Positions 7,632 through 16,993 of a DNA stretch of 64,000 bases are shown in pieces; the stretch's first letter is position 1; the number at the start of each line of letters is the position of its first letter. A program made the position numbers and the translations under genes. The notes below the pieces were generated by a model. That model saw only the letters and a program-made list of their open reading frames with translations, did not search any database and had not been told where the DNA came from. Source of the stretch: Streptomyces sp. CG1 (GTDB lineage: Bacteria > Actinomycetota > Actinomycetes > Streptomycetales > Streptomycetaceae); NCBI RefSeq assembly GCF_041080625.1, contig NZ_CP163518.1, forward strand, positions 9,231,501 through 9,295,500. The letters are read 5' to 3'.

Positions 7632-10244
7632 CTAGTGGGCCTGGATCGCCCGGAGCGTGTTCAGCCGTGCGGCTCTGCGGGCCGGCCAGATGGCCGCGAG
7701 TACGCCGATCAGCAGGGCCAGCGCGAGGAAGAGTCCGAGCCTGGCCCAGGGCAGGACCGTTTCGTACATCGGCATCGACGCCGTTGTCAGGCTGCCCGCG
7801 GCCCAGGCCAGGAAGGTGCCCGTGCCGATCCCGAGCAGGGCGCCGAAGAGGGAGATGACCACCGATTCGAGCCGGACCATCTGCCTGATCCCGGAGCGGT
7901 CCAGTCCGATGGCCCGCAGCATCCCGATCTCCCGGGTGCGCTCGAAGACCGACATGGCGAGGGTGTTGACGACCCCGAGCACCGCGATGACGACGGCCAT
8001 GGCGAGCAGCCCGTACAGCATGTTGAGGACGGTCGTCATGGATCCACTGCCGGCCTTGATGAGCTGTTCCTGGGTCTGGACCTTCAGCAGCGGGCTGTTG
8101 CCGAGCGCCTGGCGGATCTTGTGCTCCAGTCCTGCGGCCTTGCCGGGCTCGGCCTTGACCAGGACGTTGTCGAGCTTGTGGGTCTCGGTGGAGGGGAGGA
8201 CGTCGGCCACGGTGCCCAGCGCGTCGTACGCGGCACGGGTCTTGGCGTAGACGGCGACGACCGTCAGCTTCTTCTCGTTCTTCTTGTTCGCGTTGCCCCC
8301 GCTGGTGTTCATGTCGGCCTCGATCGTGTCGCCGACGTGCAGTCCGGCCTGCCGTGCGAACTCGTCGGAGACCGCGATCCTCCCGGGGGCGACGTCGCGC
8401 AGCGAGCCGGCCTGGAATTTCAGGTCCGCTGCCTTGCCGAACGTCTTCGGATCCGTGCCGGTGATCGTGGCGAAGACGCCTTGGGCGTCGAGGTTTGCCG
8501 AGGCGACGGGGGCGGCCGCCGTGACTCCCGGCAGCTCGGCGATGTCGTCGGCTGCGGCGGCGTCGAGGCCGCCGAGGGAGCTGTTGGAAACCTTGTAGTC
8601 GGCGGCCAGGCCCTGGGTCGCTTCCTCGTCGAGGGCCCGCTGGGTGGAGTACCCGCCGACGGCGAGACCGGTGATCAGGGTGAGGCCGATCATCAGGGCC
8701 GAGGCGGTGGCGGCTGTGCGCCGCGGGTTACGCAGGGCGTTCTCCTTGGCCAGCTTGCCGCTGACGCCGCAGAAGCGCGCGGTGACCTTGCCGGCCAGGC
8801 TGATCAGCGGCCGGGAGAGCAGCGGGGCCAGGACGATCATGCCGCACAGCGTCAGGGCGGAGCCGAGCATGGCGGTCATCAGGTTCGACTCCTTGCTGCC
8901 CTTGAGCGTGGAGACGTACAGCATGACCGCGACGCCGAGTCCGGTCAGGAGTGTGCCGAGGACGTTGCGGACCTTCAGGGTGCGGTCGGGCGGGGCCAGG
9001 CCGGCGCTGCTGAGCACCGCGACCGGCGCGATCTTCGCGGCCCTGCGGGACGGCAGCCAGGCGGCCAGGACGGTCACGGCGACGCCGACCGCCAGCGATG
9101 CCAGCGGGGCGGTGGGCGAGATGACCAGGAGGCCGTCGGGCAGCTGGGCGCCATTGGTGGTGAGCAGCGGGTGCAGGGCGGTGGCGATGCCGAGGCCGAG
9201 CGCGAATCCGGCGGCGGAGGCGCCGAGTCCGACGAGGGCGGCCTCGATGAGGACGGAGCGTACGACCTGGCGGCGCGACGCGCCCACGGCCCGCAGCAGG
9301 GCGATCTCGCGGCTGCGCTGGGCGATCAGCATGGTGAAGGTGTTGACGATGATGAACACCCCGACGAACAGCGCGATGCCCGCGAAGCCCAGCAGCGTCT
9401 TGGTCAGCCGCGTGGTGTTCTCGGCGATCTGCCTGGACTGTTCGGCGGCCAGGTCGGCGCCGCTGGTGGCTCGGGCGCCCTTGGCGGGAAGCAGGGACTG
9501 CACCCGCGCGGTCAGCGCGCGCTCGTCGGTGCCGGGCCTGGCCGCCACCGCTAGCGCGTCGAACCGGCCGGGGGCGAGGAACAGCTTCTGCGCGGTCGCG
9601 GTGTCGAACAGCGTCAGTGTGCCGCCCGCGGTGACGCGCGGGTCGTCGGTGGTGACGATGCCGACCAGCTTCTTGGTCAGCGCGGGTCCGTCGGTGGCGA
9701 AGCGGACGGTGTCACCGACGCGGTAGCCGGCCTTCTCGGCGGTCTTGGCGTCCAGGGCCAGCTCACCCTCGGCGGCCGGGTCACGGCCCGTCTGCAGCGG
9801 GAAGCGGCTGTCCTTGCCGTCCTTGCCTGGCAGGTAGTTGGTTGCCAGGTTCTGCCAGGTGCTGTCGGCGTTGACCGGACGGCCGTCCTTGCCGGCCAGT
9901 GTGGCCTGGCCGTTGACGGTGGGACGCACCGAGTCGACGCCCGACAGCGCACGGATCTTCTGTGCCAGCGCGGCGTCGAGGACAGAGGTGCGCCCGCCGT
10001 CCTTGCCGGCGGCGGTGCCGGCGCCGGGGGACGCCTGCGCTTCGTCGCCGGGGGACTCCCCCGCCTGGACGGAGACGGCGACGCCCTTGAGGCTCTGGGC
10101 GGAGGCGTTGCGGAAGGCGTTCGCGGTGGTGTCGCCGAAGACGAGGGTGCCGGAGACGAAGGCGACGCCGAGCAGGACCGCGAGAGCGGTCATCATCAAT
10201 CGGGCTTTGTGCGCAAGGACGTTGCGCAGGGCGGTACGCAGCAT
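7632..10244 (-). CDS. ABC transporter permease, FtsX/MacB type
   Basis: An 870-residue inner-membrane permease. It has an N-terminal helix (about 17-40) and a large extracytoplasmic MacB-PCD-like domain, then three helices (about 280-420) of the first FtsX domain. A second helix/periplasmic unit follows, and a last FtsX domain of three helices occupies about 740-865, ending [18 protein letters not shown]. Both halves carry the [15 protein letters not shown] / [15 protein letters not shown] coupling motif. It forms an exporter or mechanotransmission complex with the ATPase encoded next in the same direction, 90 bases upstream. A degenerate fragment of a second such permease lies near 16.5-16.9 kb. 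Cargo is unknown; the family exports lipids, peptides or drugs. Confidence 0.9.
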   Translation of the reverse strand: MLRTALRNVLAHKARLMMTALAVLLGVAFVSGTLVFGDTTANAFRNASAQSLKGVAVSVQAGESPGDEAQASPGAGTAAGKDGGRTSVLDAALAQKIRALSGVDSVRPTVNGQATLAGKDGRPVNADSTWQNLATNYLPGKDGKDSRFPLQTGRDPAAEGELALDAKTAEKAGYRVGDTVRFATDGPALTKKLVGIVTTDDPRVTAGGTLTLFDTATAQKLFLAPGRFDALAVAARPGTDERALTARVQSLLPAKGARATSGADLAAEQSRQIAENTTRLTKTLLGFAGIALFVGVFIIVNTFTMLIAQRSREIALLRAVGASRRQVVRSVLIEAALVGLGASAAGFALGLGIATALHPLLTTNGAQLPDGLLVISPTAPLASLAVGVAVTVLAAWLPSRRAAKIAPVAVLSSAGLAPPDRTLKVRNVLGTLLTGLGVAVMLYVSTLKGSKESNLMTAMLGSALTLCGMIVLAPLLSRPLISLAGKVTARFCGVSGKLAKENALRNPRRTAATASALMIGLTLITGLAVGGYSTQRALDEEATQGLAADYKVSNSSLGGLDAAAADDIAELPGVTAAAPVASANLDAQGVFATITGTDPKTFGKAADLKFQAGSLRDVAPGRIAVSDEFARQAGLHVGDTIEADMNTSGGNANKKNEKKLTVVAVYAKTRAAYDALGTVADVLPSTETHKLDNVLVKAEPGKAAGLEHKIRQALGNSPLLKVQTQEQLIKAGSGSMTTVLNMLYGLLAMAVVIAVLGVVNTLAMSVFERTREIGMLRAIGLDRSGIRQMVRLESVVISLFGALLGIGTGTFLAWAAGSLTTASMPMYETVLPWARLGLFLALALLIGVLAAIWPARRAARLNTLRAIQAH

Positions 10245-10333
10245 GGTGGTGGTGTCAGTCCTGGAGGTACGCGGCGGGGAACGGGGGAGGGGAGGCGGCG
10301 GTGGGATTCGTGAGCCGGGCGCTCGGGCGCGGG

Positions 10334-11137
10334 TCAGCTCGTCCGGCCGTTGGTGTCGAAGCGCCGCATCCGGTCGAGTACGTCTTGGGGGGTGGGGGCG
10401 GGCAACTCGTCGATGAGACGTCCGTCGGCGAGGAAGATCACGCGGTCGGCATAGGAGGCAGCCACCGGGTCGTGGGTGACCATGACGATGGTCTGGCCCA
10501 GTTCGCGTACGGAGTCCCTGAGGAAGCCCAGGACTTCGGCGCCCGAGCGGGAGTCGAGGTTGCCGGTCGGCTCGTCCGCGAAGATGATCTCCGGCCGGCT
10601 CGCCAACGCGCGGGCCACGGCGACCCGCTGCTGCTGTCCGCCGGAGAGCTGTGAGGGGCGGTGCCCGAGCCGCTCGGCCAGGCCGACGGTCCCTACGACC
10701 AGGTCGAGCCAGTCCTGGTCGGCCGTGCGGCCGGCGATGTCCATCGGCAGCGTGATGTTCTCGATGGCGTTCAGCGTGGGCAGGAGGTTGAACGCCTGGA
10801 AGACGAAGCCGATCTTGTCCCGGCGGAGCCTGGTGAGCTGCCGTTCGTTGAGGCGGGAGAGCTCGGTGTCACCGATCCGGGCGGAGCCCGCGGAGATGGT
10901 GTCGAGCCCCGCCATGCAGTGCATCAGGGTCGACTTGCCCGAGCCCGAGGGGCCCATGATCGCGGTGAACCGGCCGCGCCCGAACTCCACGGAGACCGAG
11001 TCGAGCGCCACGACGCGGGTCTCGCCCTCGCCGTAGACCTTGCTCAGTCCGGCGGCGCGTGCGGCGGCCGGGGCGCATGCCGGGGCGTGCGGGGATGCGG
11101 GGGCGGCGGGTGGGTGCGACATGGACGACTGCGACAT
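10334..11137 (-). CDS. ABC transporter ATP-binding protein, LolD/MacB type
   Basis: A 267-residue ATPase. Walker A is GPSGSGKST, the Q-loop region is VFQAFNLLPTLNAIENITLP, the signature is LSGGQQQRVAVARAL, and Walker B is IIFADEPTGNLDS. The H-loop is MVTHDP. The DEPTGNLDS and NLLPTL..IEN motifs are typical of LolD/MacB partners. I prefer the ATG at 11137 (GGAG 8 bases upstream) over the longer frame starting at 11182. It has an Ala/Pro-rich N-terminal extension of about 35 residues. The neighbouring NarL-type two-component system probably regulates it. A mutated copy starts at 15942. Confidence 0.9.
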   Translation of the reverse strand: MSQSSMSHPPAAPASPHAPACAPAAARAAGLSKVYGEGETRVVALDSVSVEFGRGRFTAIMGPSGSGKSTLMHCMAGLDTISAGSARIGDTELSRLNERQLTRLRRDKIGFVFQAFNLLPTLNAIENITLPMDIAGRTADQDWLDLVVGTVGLAERLGHRPSQLSGGQQQRVAVARALASRPEIIFADEPTGNLDSRSGAEVLGFLRDSVRELGQTIVMVTHDPVAASYADRVIFLADGRLIDELPAPTPQDVLDRMRRFDTNGRTS

Positions 11138-11230
11138 GGGGACTCCGGGGGCTCCTGGAAGGGGTGCTCGACTCGCTTCCATCGTGGTCGCGCGGGTTGC
11201 CTGGATCCGTCGCCCTCAGGTCTTGAATCG

Positions 11231-11336
11231 GCGGCCTGCCGAAGGGCAGAGCCGCCGGACGTGCGTATCCCCCGGGGGAGACAGCGCCTCTGCCGAAAGG
11301 AAGGCGTGGACGACGGAGCCTCTGTCCGAAGGAAGA
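11231..11336. promoter_or_regulatory. repeated CTGCCGAAGG motifs upstream of the ABC operon
   Basis: Three related words lie 100-200 bases upstream of the ATPase start. They are CTGCCgaagGGCAG (11236-11249, itself an inverted repeat), CCTCTGCCGAAAGGAAGG (from 11287) and CCTCTGTCCGAAGGAAG (from 11319). A similar CTCTACCGGAAGGCAGAG lies upstream of the sensor kinase gene (14212-14231). They are plausible binding sites for the adjacent response regulator. This is inference from position and repetition only. Confidence 0.4.
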
Positions 11337-11640
11337 CCCGCGGTCCGGGCGCCCCCGTGGTAGGCGGCATGCCGGGGCGGTCATCCGCCTTGTCGGCGCG
11401 CCCCGACTCCCGTCCTCCGCCGCTTCCGGCGCACCGCGTCAAGCACATGAAATCGGTCGAGGGATCGCCGGTCGTCACGCGGTACAACGACAGTGGCGTC
11501 GGTCTCCAGGGCTACTGCCTGCTCGACCACGTCTTCGCCGCCATGCAGGAACGTGAGCCCTCTCTCGTCGCAGACGAGTCACCGATGACGCCCGAGGAGA
11601 CCAACAGCAGCTGTTCCGCCGCTCGTTGGCCTCGAACCGG
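11337..11640. other. gene-free stretch with an unrecognised coding-like segment
   Basis: No complete gene is visible here. From an ATG at 11447 a plus-strand frame reads MKSVEGSPVVTRYNDSGVGL and continues through LLDHVFAAMQEREPSLVADE, with protein-like composition. It then runs open into sequence antisense to the response regulator. It may be the start of a lost gene. I do not recognise the family. Confidence 0.3.
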
Positions 11641-11660
11641 CCCCCACGGCCCCGTGGGGG
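11641..11660. terminator. hairpin terminator after the response regulator
   Basis: CCCCCACGG-cc-CCGTGGGGG is a perfect stem about 30 bases beyond the response-regulator stop on the minus strand. It probably ends the kinase/regulator transcript. Confidence 0.6.
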
Positions 11661-11689
11661 ACAGCCACGGTCGGGCCGTAGAGGTGCCC

Positions 11690-12406
11690 CTAGCCCATCA
11701 GGCCCGCCTGGTGTGCGAGCAGCGCCGCCTGGACCCGGCTGCCCGACCCCGTCTTGTCCAGGATGGACCGGACGTGCGTCTTGACCGTCCCGACGCCGAT
11801 GCCCAGCCTCTTGCCGATGTCGAGGTTGGACAGTCCTTCCCCCAGCATGGTCAGCACCTCGCGCTCGCGGGCGGTAAGACCCGCCAGCCGCTGGTCCGTC
11901 GTACTGTTCTGGCCCTTCGTGCTGTGCGTGACACCTGCTGCGCCGCCGCGCAGCATTCGCTGGATGACGGTCCCGGTGACTCCGGGCGAGAGGACCGCGT
12001 CCCCGGCGGCGGCTGCCCGTACGGCGCTGATCAGCTCCTGCGGGCCCTCGTCCTTGAGCAGGAAGCCGGTGGCGCCGGCGGCCAGGGCCCGCAGCACGTT
12101 CTCCTCGTCGCCGAAGGTGGTGAGCATGACGACCTGCGGGACAGGGTCGAGCACACGCAGCCGCTCGATGGCCGCGAGCCCGTCGAGTACCGGCATCCGG
12201 ATGTCGAGCAGCACCACGTCGGGCCGCTGCTCGGCGGCGAGCCGAACGGCCTCGGCGCCGTTGGCGGCTTCGCCGACCACGTCGATGCCGTCGGTGTGCC
12301 TGAGGATCAGGCGGACGCCGTGCCGGATCATCTGCTCGTCGTCGGCGAGCAGCACCCGGATCGCGGAGCCGGCCGTGGTGGCGGTGGAGTCGGCCTGGTC
12401 AGTCAT
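11690..12406 (-). CDS. NarL/FixJ-type response regulator
   Basis: A 238-residue two-component regulator. The receiver domain begins IRVLLADDEQMIRHGVR; the phospho-acceptor Asp is in VVLLDIRMPVLDG (about residue 70) and the conserved Lys is in GFLLKDEGP. A GerE/LuxR-type helix-turn-helix follows: LTAREREVLTMLGEGLSN and IGVGTVKTHVRSILDKTGSG. The ATG at 12406 is preferred because GGGAG sits 8 bases upstream. It overlaps the kinase stop by 8 bases, so the pair is translationally coupled. By position it is likely to regulate the adjacent ABC exporter operon. Confidence 0.9.
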   Translation of the reverse strand: MTDQADSTATTAGSAIRVLLADDEQMIRHGVRLILRHTDGIDVVGEAANGAEAVRLAAEQRPDVVLLDIRMPVLDGLAAIERLRVLDPVPQVVMLTTFGDEENVLRALAAGATGFLLKDEGPQELISAVRAAAAGDAVLSPGVTGTVIQRMLRGGAAGVTHSTKGQNSTTDQRLAGLTAREREVLTMLGEGLSNLDIGKRLGIGVGTVKTHVRSILDKTGSGSRVQAALLAHQAGLMG

Positions 12407-14156
12407 GTGCGCTGCTCCCATGGGGCGGTTGCGGTTCGGTGACCACAGGCACGGTGAAGTGGTCGACCGAGATCAGGATGTCGGAGCGGAAGCAGTAGCG
12501 GACGATCGCCAGCCGCCCGCCCTTGGCTTTCTCGTCCGCCCACGGGTACATACAGTCCGTGGCGGACCGAGGGCGCCGCGGTTCACGGCCGGCGGCGACC
12601 GCGCGCATCACGTCGTTGTCGGGGAAGCCCTCGCGCTGCACCTGCTCCCGCGTCATCCCGACCCGGGGTACGAAGGGGTGGTAGGGACGGCTGGGCTTCG
12701 CCTTGTCCACCAGGATCACCCCGAACAGCATCATCGCCCCCACGCCCGCCAGACCCAGCAGCCCGGTGGCCGCCCTCGTCAGGCCGTGCTGAAGGCTCCG
12801 GAGCCGTCGGCCGGCCTGGGGCCGGCCGGCCGCGCCCTGCAGCCCTTCCTCGTCCGGTGCTGCGTCCGCCGACCGCGCTCCGGAAGCCGGGCCCGCGGTG
12901 TCTGCCGGGTCGGCGGGGATGCCGGCCGTCACGCTGAATCCGCCGCCCGGCGTCGCGCCCGCCTCGAAGGTGCCGCCGAGCAGGGACACCCGCTCTCGCA
13001 GTCCGGTCAGCCCGCGCCCGGAGCCCAGCCCCGTGGCGGCGGTGGGTGGTACGGGCGGAGCGCCGTTGCGCACCTGGACCTTCACCCGCTCCGCGGTGTG
13101 GGTGACCGCAACCGTCACATGGGCCCCGGTCGCGTACCGGTGCACGTTGGTGAGCGACTCGCGCACCACCCGGTGCACCGCCCGCCGCACCCGGGCGGGC
13201 AGCGTGTCGAGATCGTCCCCTTCCCAGGAGAACTCGACGGGAACGCCGACACCACGTGACTCCGCCACCAGCGCCTCGATGTCCGAACGGGTACCCGTCG
13301 CGTCGGTCAGCGCGTCCGTGCCGGTGTCCCGCCCCAGGGGACCCAGGACCCCCAGCGCCTCGCGCAGCTCCCGCATCGCGTCGCGGGTGGCGCAGCGCAC
13401 CAGCGACGCCTCCTCCTGCAGTTCGGGGGCCTGCCTCTGCAGTGCCATCTCCAGGCCGCCCGCGTGCAGCGAGATCAGACTGAGCCGGTGCCCGACCAGG
13501 TCGTGCATCTCCGCCGCGATACGCGACCGCTCGCGCATCCGCGACTCGCTGTCGGCGAGCCGCCGCGCCTCCTCGGCGGCGGCCGTGCGCTCCCGCAGTG
13601 CCCGCACCAGCTGGTCCTGCTGCCCGCGCGCGGTGCCGACCAAGCCCGGTACCAGGACCGTGGTCGAGGCGAGCACCGCACCGAGCACGAGCCCGTACGG
13701 CCTGCTGCCGAGTCCGGTGACGGGAGCCGACGCGAAGCAGGCCAGCATGGCCGGCGCAAGCCCCGCGAGCAGCAGCGCGGCGCGCCGCCGCCGCGCCTCC
13801 GTCTGCCGGGCCGCGGTGTACGAGGCCACCGCGGTCAGCAGCCCCGTGGCAGGCAGCACGCCCATCAGCGCGGACAGCCCCAGCGCGCTCGCCGCCGGGA
13901 ACCGGCGCCGCACCACCACCAGCCCGATCCCGGCGAGCGCAAGAACCGCCATGACCCAGCCGTCGAGCGTCATGCCGAGCATCGACGGCACACCCCTGTA
14001 CCAGTCCAGCGCCAGGTAGGTGAGCAGCACCAACAGCCCGCCCAGGACCGCCTCACCCCCCGCCCGCCACAGCCGCCACCCCCGTTCCCCCGGCCCGGCG
14101 AAGGGGCCCCGGGCAGACGGACGCGGTGCGGAGGCTGGTGGAGCACTGAACGACAT
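12399..14156 (-). CDS. sensor histidine kinase with extra C-terminal membrane-anchored domain
   Basis: A 585-residue kinase of the HisKA_3 (NarX/DesK-like) class. Several N-terminal membrane helices occupy about residues 35-170. The phospho-His lies in RIAAEMHDLVGHRLSLI (about 218). The ATPase domain shows VVRESLTNVHRYA and GRGLTGLRERV (about 330-390). The protein then continues for about 170 residues. It has an acidic linker, a further membrane helix (about 464-483, GLLGLAGVGAMMLFGVILV) and a final segment of about 100 residues that would lie outside the membrane. That segment has MTREQVQREGFPDNDVM and two Cys (535, 555). The ATG at 14156 is used; the open frame continues upstream without a better start. 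Confidence 0.85.
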   Translation of the reverse strand: MSFSAPPASAPRPSARGPFAGPGERGWRLWRAGGEAVLGGLLVLLTYLALDWYRGVPSMLGMTLDGWVMAVLALAGIGLVVVRRRFPAASALGLSALMGVLPATGLLTAVASYTAARQTEARRRRAALLLAGLAPAMLACFASAPVTGLGSRPYGLVLGAVLASTTVLVPGLVGTARGQQDQLVRALRERTAAAEEARRLADSESRMRERSRIAAEMHDLVGHRLSLISLHAGGLEMALQRQAPELQEEASLVRCATRDAMRELREALGVLGPLGRDTGTDALTDATGTRSDIEALVAESRGVGVPVEFSWEGDDLDTLPARVRRAVHRVVRESLTNVHRYATGAHVTVAVTHTAERVKVQVRNGAPPVPPTAATGLGSGRGLTGLRERVSLLGGTFEAGATPGGGFSVTAGIPADPADTAGPASGARSADAAPDEEGLQGAAGRPQAGRRLRSLQHGLTRAATGLLGLAGVGAMMLFGVILVDKAKPSRPYHPFVPRVGMTREQVQREGFPDNDVMRAVAAGREPRRPRSATDCMYPWADEKAKGGRLAIVRYCFRSDILISVDHFTVPVVTEPQPPHGSSAHD

Positions 14157-14196
14157 ACCACCGATTGTCAGGCCCGCTCGCGCCGGGATCCTGCGA

Positions 14197-14236
14197 CTTC
14201 CGGGGGACTGTCCCTCTACCGGAAGGCAGAGGGACA
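14197..14236. promoter_or_regulatory. nested inverted repeats upstream of the kinase gene
   Basis: GTCCCTCT (14210-14217) and AGAGGGAC (14228-14235) form a perfect inverted repeat 50-80 bases upstream of the kinase start. An outer CTTCCGG/CCGGAAG pair interleaves with it. The CTCTACCGGAAGGCAGAG core resembles the motifs before the ABC operon at 11.24-11.34 kb. It may be an autoregulatory site of the response regulator. Confidence 0.4.
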
Positions 14237-14579
14237 CCCGCTGGTGCGGCGGGGTGTGACCGGCCACCCCAGGCGGTTCAGAGGGTGTCCGCCGCTGCCC
14301 CTGGCGTTCGACCCATGTCATCGGAACCGGGGTGCCGGGTGCCTGCACACGCGGTGGACCGGGCGAAGAACCCCGGCGCGTACGAGCGCCCCCCGACGGC
14401 TGGCGACCTCCCCGCGCCGCCACCCCATGCGGCTGCGGAACCAGCGGTGCGTCAGCGCCTCATCAGCGGTCCGGCAGTACCTCGGATCACGCTCGAAGCA
14501 CAACGGACCGACCGTGCGCGCCCCATCTCGGGGTGGGCACGCACCAGCAGACGAGGGAGAGACTGAAAGAGGTCGCTCG
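14237..14579. other. intergenic stretch without a recognisable gene
   Basis: I see no gene with a start, ribosome-binding site and coding pattern here. Open frames on both strands have Arg/Pro-rich translations typical of non-coding high-GC DNA. The stretch separates the kinase promoter from a DUF4232-type pseudogene. Confidence 0.5.
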
Positions 14580-15107
14580 CCACCAAGCCCTCCGCCGCGG
14601 CCGCCGGGTCCTCGTCCGGCGCCGGGGTGAAGTCCGCCGACGGCAAGGCGGCCGACGAGCCGAGCGCGTTCCAGGCCCACACCTCGGCGATGACCGCCCT
14701 GGACCGCTGCACCGCGGACAACCTGTCGCTGCGCCAGGCCGCACGCACATCGGCGTGGGCAACATCCACATACCGCTGGTCTTCACCAACACCGGCAAGA
14801 CGGCCTGTACGCTGCGCGGCTTCCCCGGCGTCTCGCTGATGCTCGAGGAGGGCACGCCCGTCGGCAAGCCCGCCACTCGCTCGGGCGCCGCGGGCGGCAC
14901 CCTCCGCCTGAAGCCCGGACAGAGCGCGTACGCCGTGCTGCACACCGTCAACGACGGTGTCTCGGACACACCGTGCTGGTCCACGGCGCAGCTGGTCCGC
15001 CCTACCCGCCCGGCTCCAAGGACGCGGTGACTGGCGGTACCGACGGGCTGCGGGTGTGCGGCGGGCAGTTCGACGTGACGTCGGTGAGGCTGGGGGCCAC
15101 GGACTGA
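14580..15107 (+). pseudogene. DUF4232 secreted protein remnant
   Basis: A DUF4232 domain is readable across three frames. A Ser/Ala/Gly linker leads into LDRCTADNLSLRQA, with the first conserved Cys. After a frameshift near 14745 come HIPLVFTNTGKTACTLRGFP, the hallmark of the family, and LRLKPGQSAYAVLHTV. A second frameshift near 15000 precedes YPPGSKDAV and CGGQFDVTSVRLGATD, then a TGA. The signal sequence or lipobox is missing at the 5' end. Intact members are exported proteins of unknown function. Confidence 0.7.
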
Positions 15108-15261
15108 CGGCCGTCACAGCCGGGCGGCCGGGGTTCTGGAATCCGGTTCGGGTGGTGGCATCGACGCCTTGCTCTCCACCCACCGGGTCGCCCCCGTCGG
15201 CAAGTCGTACCCCGTTGGTGAACACGTTGGTTCGGCGTCGTACGGTCCGACGACACCCGCG

Positions 15262-15770
15262 CCCGGCGGGTTGACTCGACGCCTGTGTACGCCAAGAGCA
15301 TCTGCGAAGCTTCGCTGCGGCGGCTCGGGGCGGGACATCTCGACCTCTATCACCTCCACCGCCGCAATCCCACCGTCCCCATCGAGGACACCGCCGTCGC
15401 CATGAGCGAGCTGGTGACCGAGGGCAGGGTGCGCCACTTCGGGCTGTCGGAGATGAATGCCGACACCCTGCGCCGAACGTGCGCGACGGCCCGGTCGCGG
15501 CGCTGCAGAGCGAGTACTCGCTGTGGACGCGCGGCCTGGAGCGGGAGAATCTGCCCGCTGCCCGTGAACTCGGCGTCGCGCTGGTGGCATTCTCGCCACC
15601 GAGCCGCGGGCTCCCCGCGGGAACGCTGCGCTCGGCGGACGCCCTGGCCGCCGACGACATCCGGCGCGAGCAGCCCCGCTTCCACGGAGAGAACCTGGCG
15701 GCCGACCGTCGCCTGGTTGAGCACGTACGGGAACTCGCCGCCGATGCCGGCTGCACATCGACGCAGCTTG
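15262..15770 (+). pseudogene. aldo/keto reductase remnant
   Basis: The middle of an aldo/keto reductase is readable: SICEASLRRLGAGHLDLYHL, then MSELVTEGRVRHFGLSEM. After a frameshift near 15475 the next frame reads VAALQSEYSLWTRGLERENL and ARELGVALVAFSPPSRG. The match stops near CTSTQL at about 15770, where a duplicated ABC upstream region begins. The N-terminal catalytic Asp/Tyr part is missing. Confidence 0.75.
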
Positions 15771-15941
15771 ATTCTGAAGGGCCTCTGCCCTTGGGGAGAG
15801 GAGCCGTAGTCCGCGAGAGGGACACGTCCGCGGCGGGTCTCCCGATGGGCAGGCGGCATATACCCACCCTGAGAGCGACGAATACAGGGGCGCGCCGCGG
15901 CCACGATGGTCGGGAGTCCTGCATCCCTTCCAGGAGTACTC

Positions 15942-16910
15942 ATGTCGCAGCCCGCAACCCTGTCCGACGGCCTTCGGGCCTCCTTGGGCGTCGCCGCCCG
16001 CGTGGAGGAGCTGACCAAGGTCTACGGCGAGGGTGAGACCCGCGTGGTGGCGCTCGACTCGGACTCCGTGGAGTTCGGACGCGGGCAATTCACCGCGATC
16101 ACGGGGCCGCCCGGTTCCGGCAAGTCGACGCCGATGCACTGCATGGCAGGGCTCGACTCCGTCTCCACGGGCTCGGCCCGGACCGGCAACACCGAGCCGT
16201 CCGGCCTGGGCGACCCGCAACTCACCAAGCTCCGCCGGGAGAAGACCGGCTTCATCTTCCAACGGTCCAGCCTGCTGTCCACGCTGAACGCCATCGAACA
16301 TCACGCTGCCGCTGGACGTCGCCGGCCGCATGCCCGACCGGGAGTGGCTGGACCTGATCGTGGAGACCGTCGCTCTGGCCGGGCGGCTGCGGCATCGCCC
16401 TTCGCAGCTGTCCGGCGGCCAGCAGCAGACGGTCGCCCTGGCCCGCGCGCTGGAGGGGCGACCGGAAATCGCATCCTCGTCTTCGGTGACACCCTCGCAG
16501 GCACCTACCGAAGCGCCGCCGCCGTGCGCCTCAGGGATGGTGCCGTCTCCGTACCGGCGGCGGACGTCTCCAGGCCAGGCGACACGGACGGTATGCGGAC
16601 CACTGTCCTCGAGACCGCACTGGCGGGGACGATCAGCCAACTGCCTGCCGTCGCCTGGGTGCACCCCACCGTCAACGGCCAGGCCACGCCGGCCGGCGAG
16701 GACGGCCGCCCGGTCAACGCCGACAACTACTGGTAGAACCTGGCCACCAATCACCTTCCGGCAAGGCTGGCAAGGACAGCCGCTTCCCGCTGACGGAAGG
16801 CCGCGACGCGATCGCCGAGGGCGGCCGGCCCTGGACGCCAAGACCGCCGAGAAGGCCGGCTGCCGCGTCGGTGACACCGTCCGCTTCGCCACCGACGGGC
16901 CCGCCCTGAA
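15942..16910 (+). pseudogene. degenerate duplicate of the ABC exporter (ATPase fused to permease pieces)
   Basis: The ATG at 15942 opens a mutated copy of the 10.3-11.1 kb ATPase. It reads KVYGEGETRVVALDSDSVEF, Walker A GPPGSGKST, and FQRSSLLSTLNAIE before a frameshift near 16300. The next frame gives LSGGQQQTVALARALEGRPE. Walker B and everything after it are gone. The frame jumps straight into permease sequence (VFGDTLAGTYR, then [19 protein letters not shown]) that matches the N-terminal domain encoded at 9.7-10.2 kb. An in-frame TAG at 16735 and further shifts follow, with [20 protein letters not shown] still visible. The bases before the ATG also match the upstream region of the intact ATPase. 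Confidence 0.85.
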
Positions 16911-16993
16911 CAGCCCCGAAAGCCATCTGAATACCGGCGCGGCCGACCAGCGGCCGACGTCCGAGCAGTTCCCGACAAGTCAAGGAGATCCGC

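Noticed and set aside
7635..9554. A 639-codon open frame antisense to the ABC permease gene
   Set aside because: The translation is Gln/Gly/Asp/Arg-rich with no domain, and the opposite strand is a clear FtsX-type permease. It is an open-frame shadow typical of high-GC DNA.
6836..10244. ISL3 remnant and ABC permease as a composite element
   Set aside because: The transposase piece lacks both ends and inverted repeats, so simple adjacency does not support a mobile unit carrying the exporter.
10661..12442. A 593-codon plus-strand frame over the ATPase and response regulator
   Set aside because: Most of it is antisense to two well-recognised genes. Only a short island (11447-11603) has protein-like composition, and that is recorded separately as unassigned.
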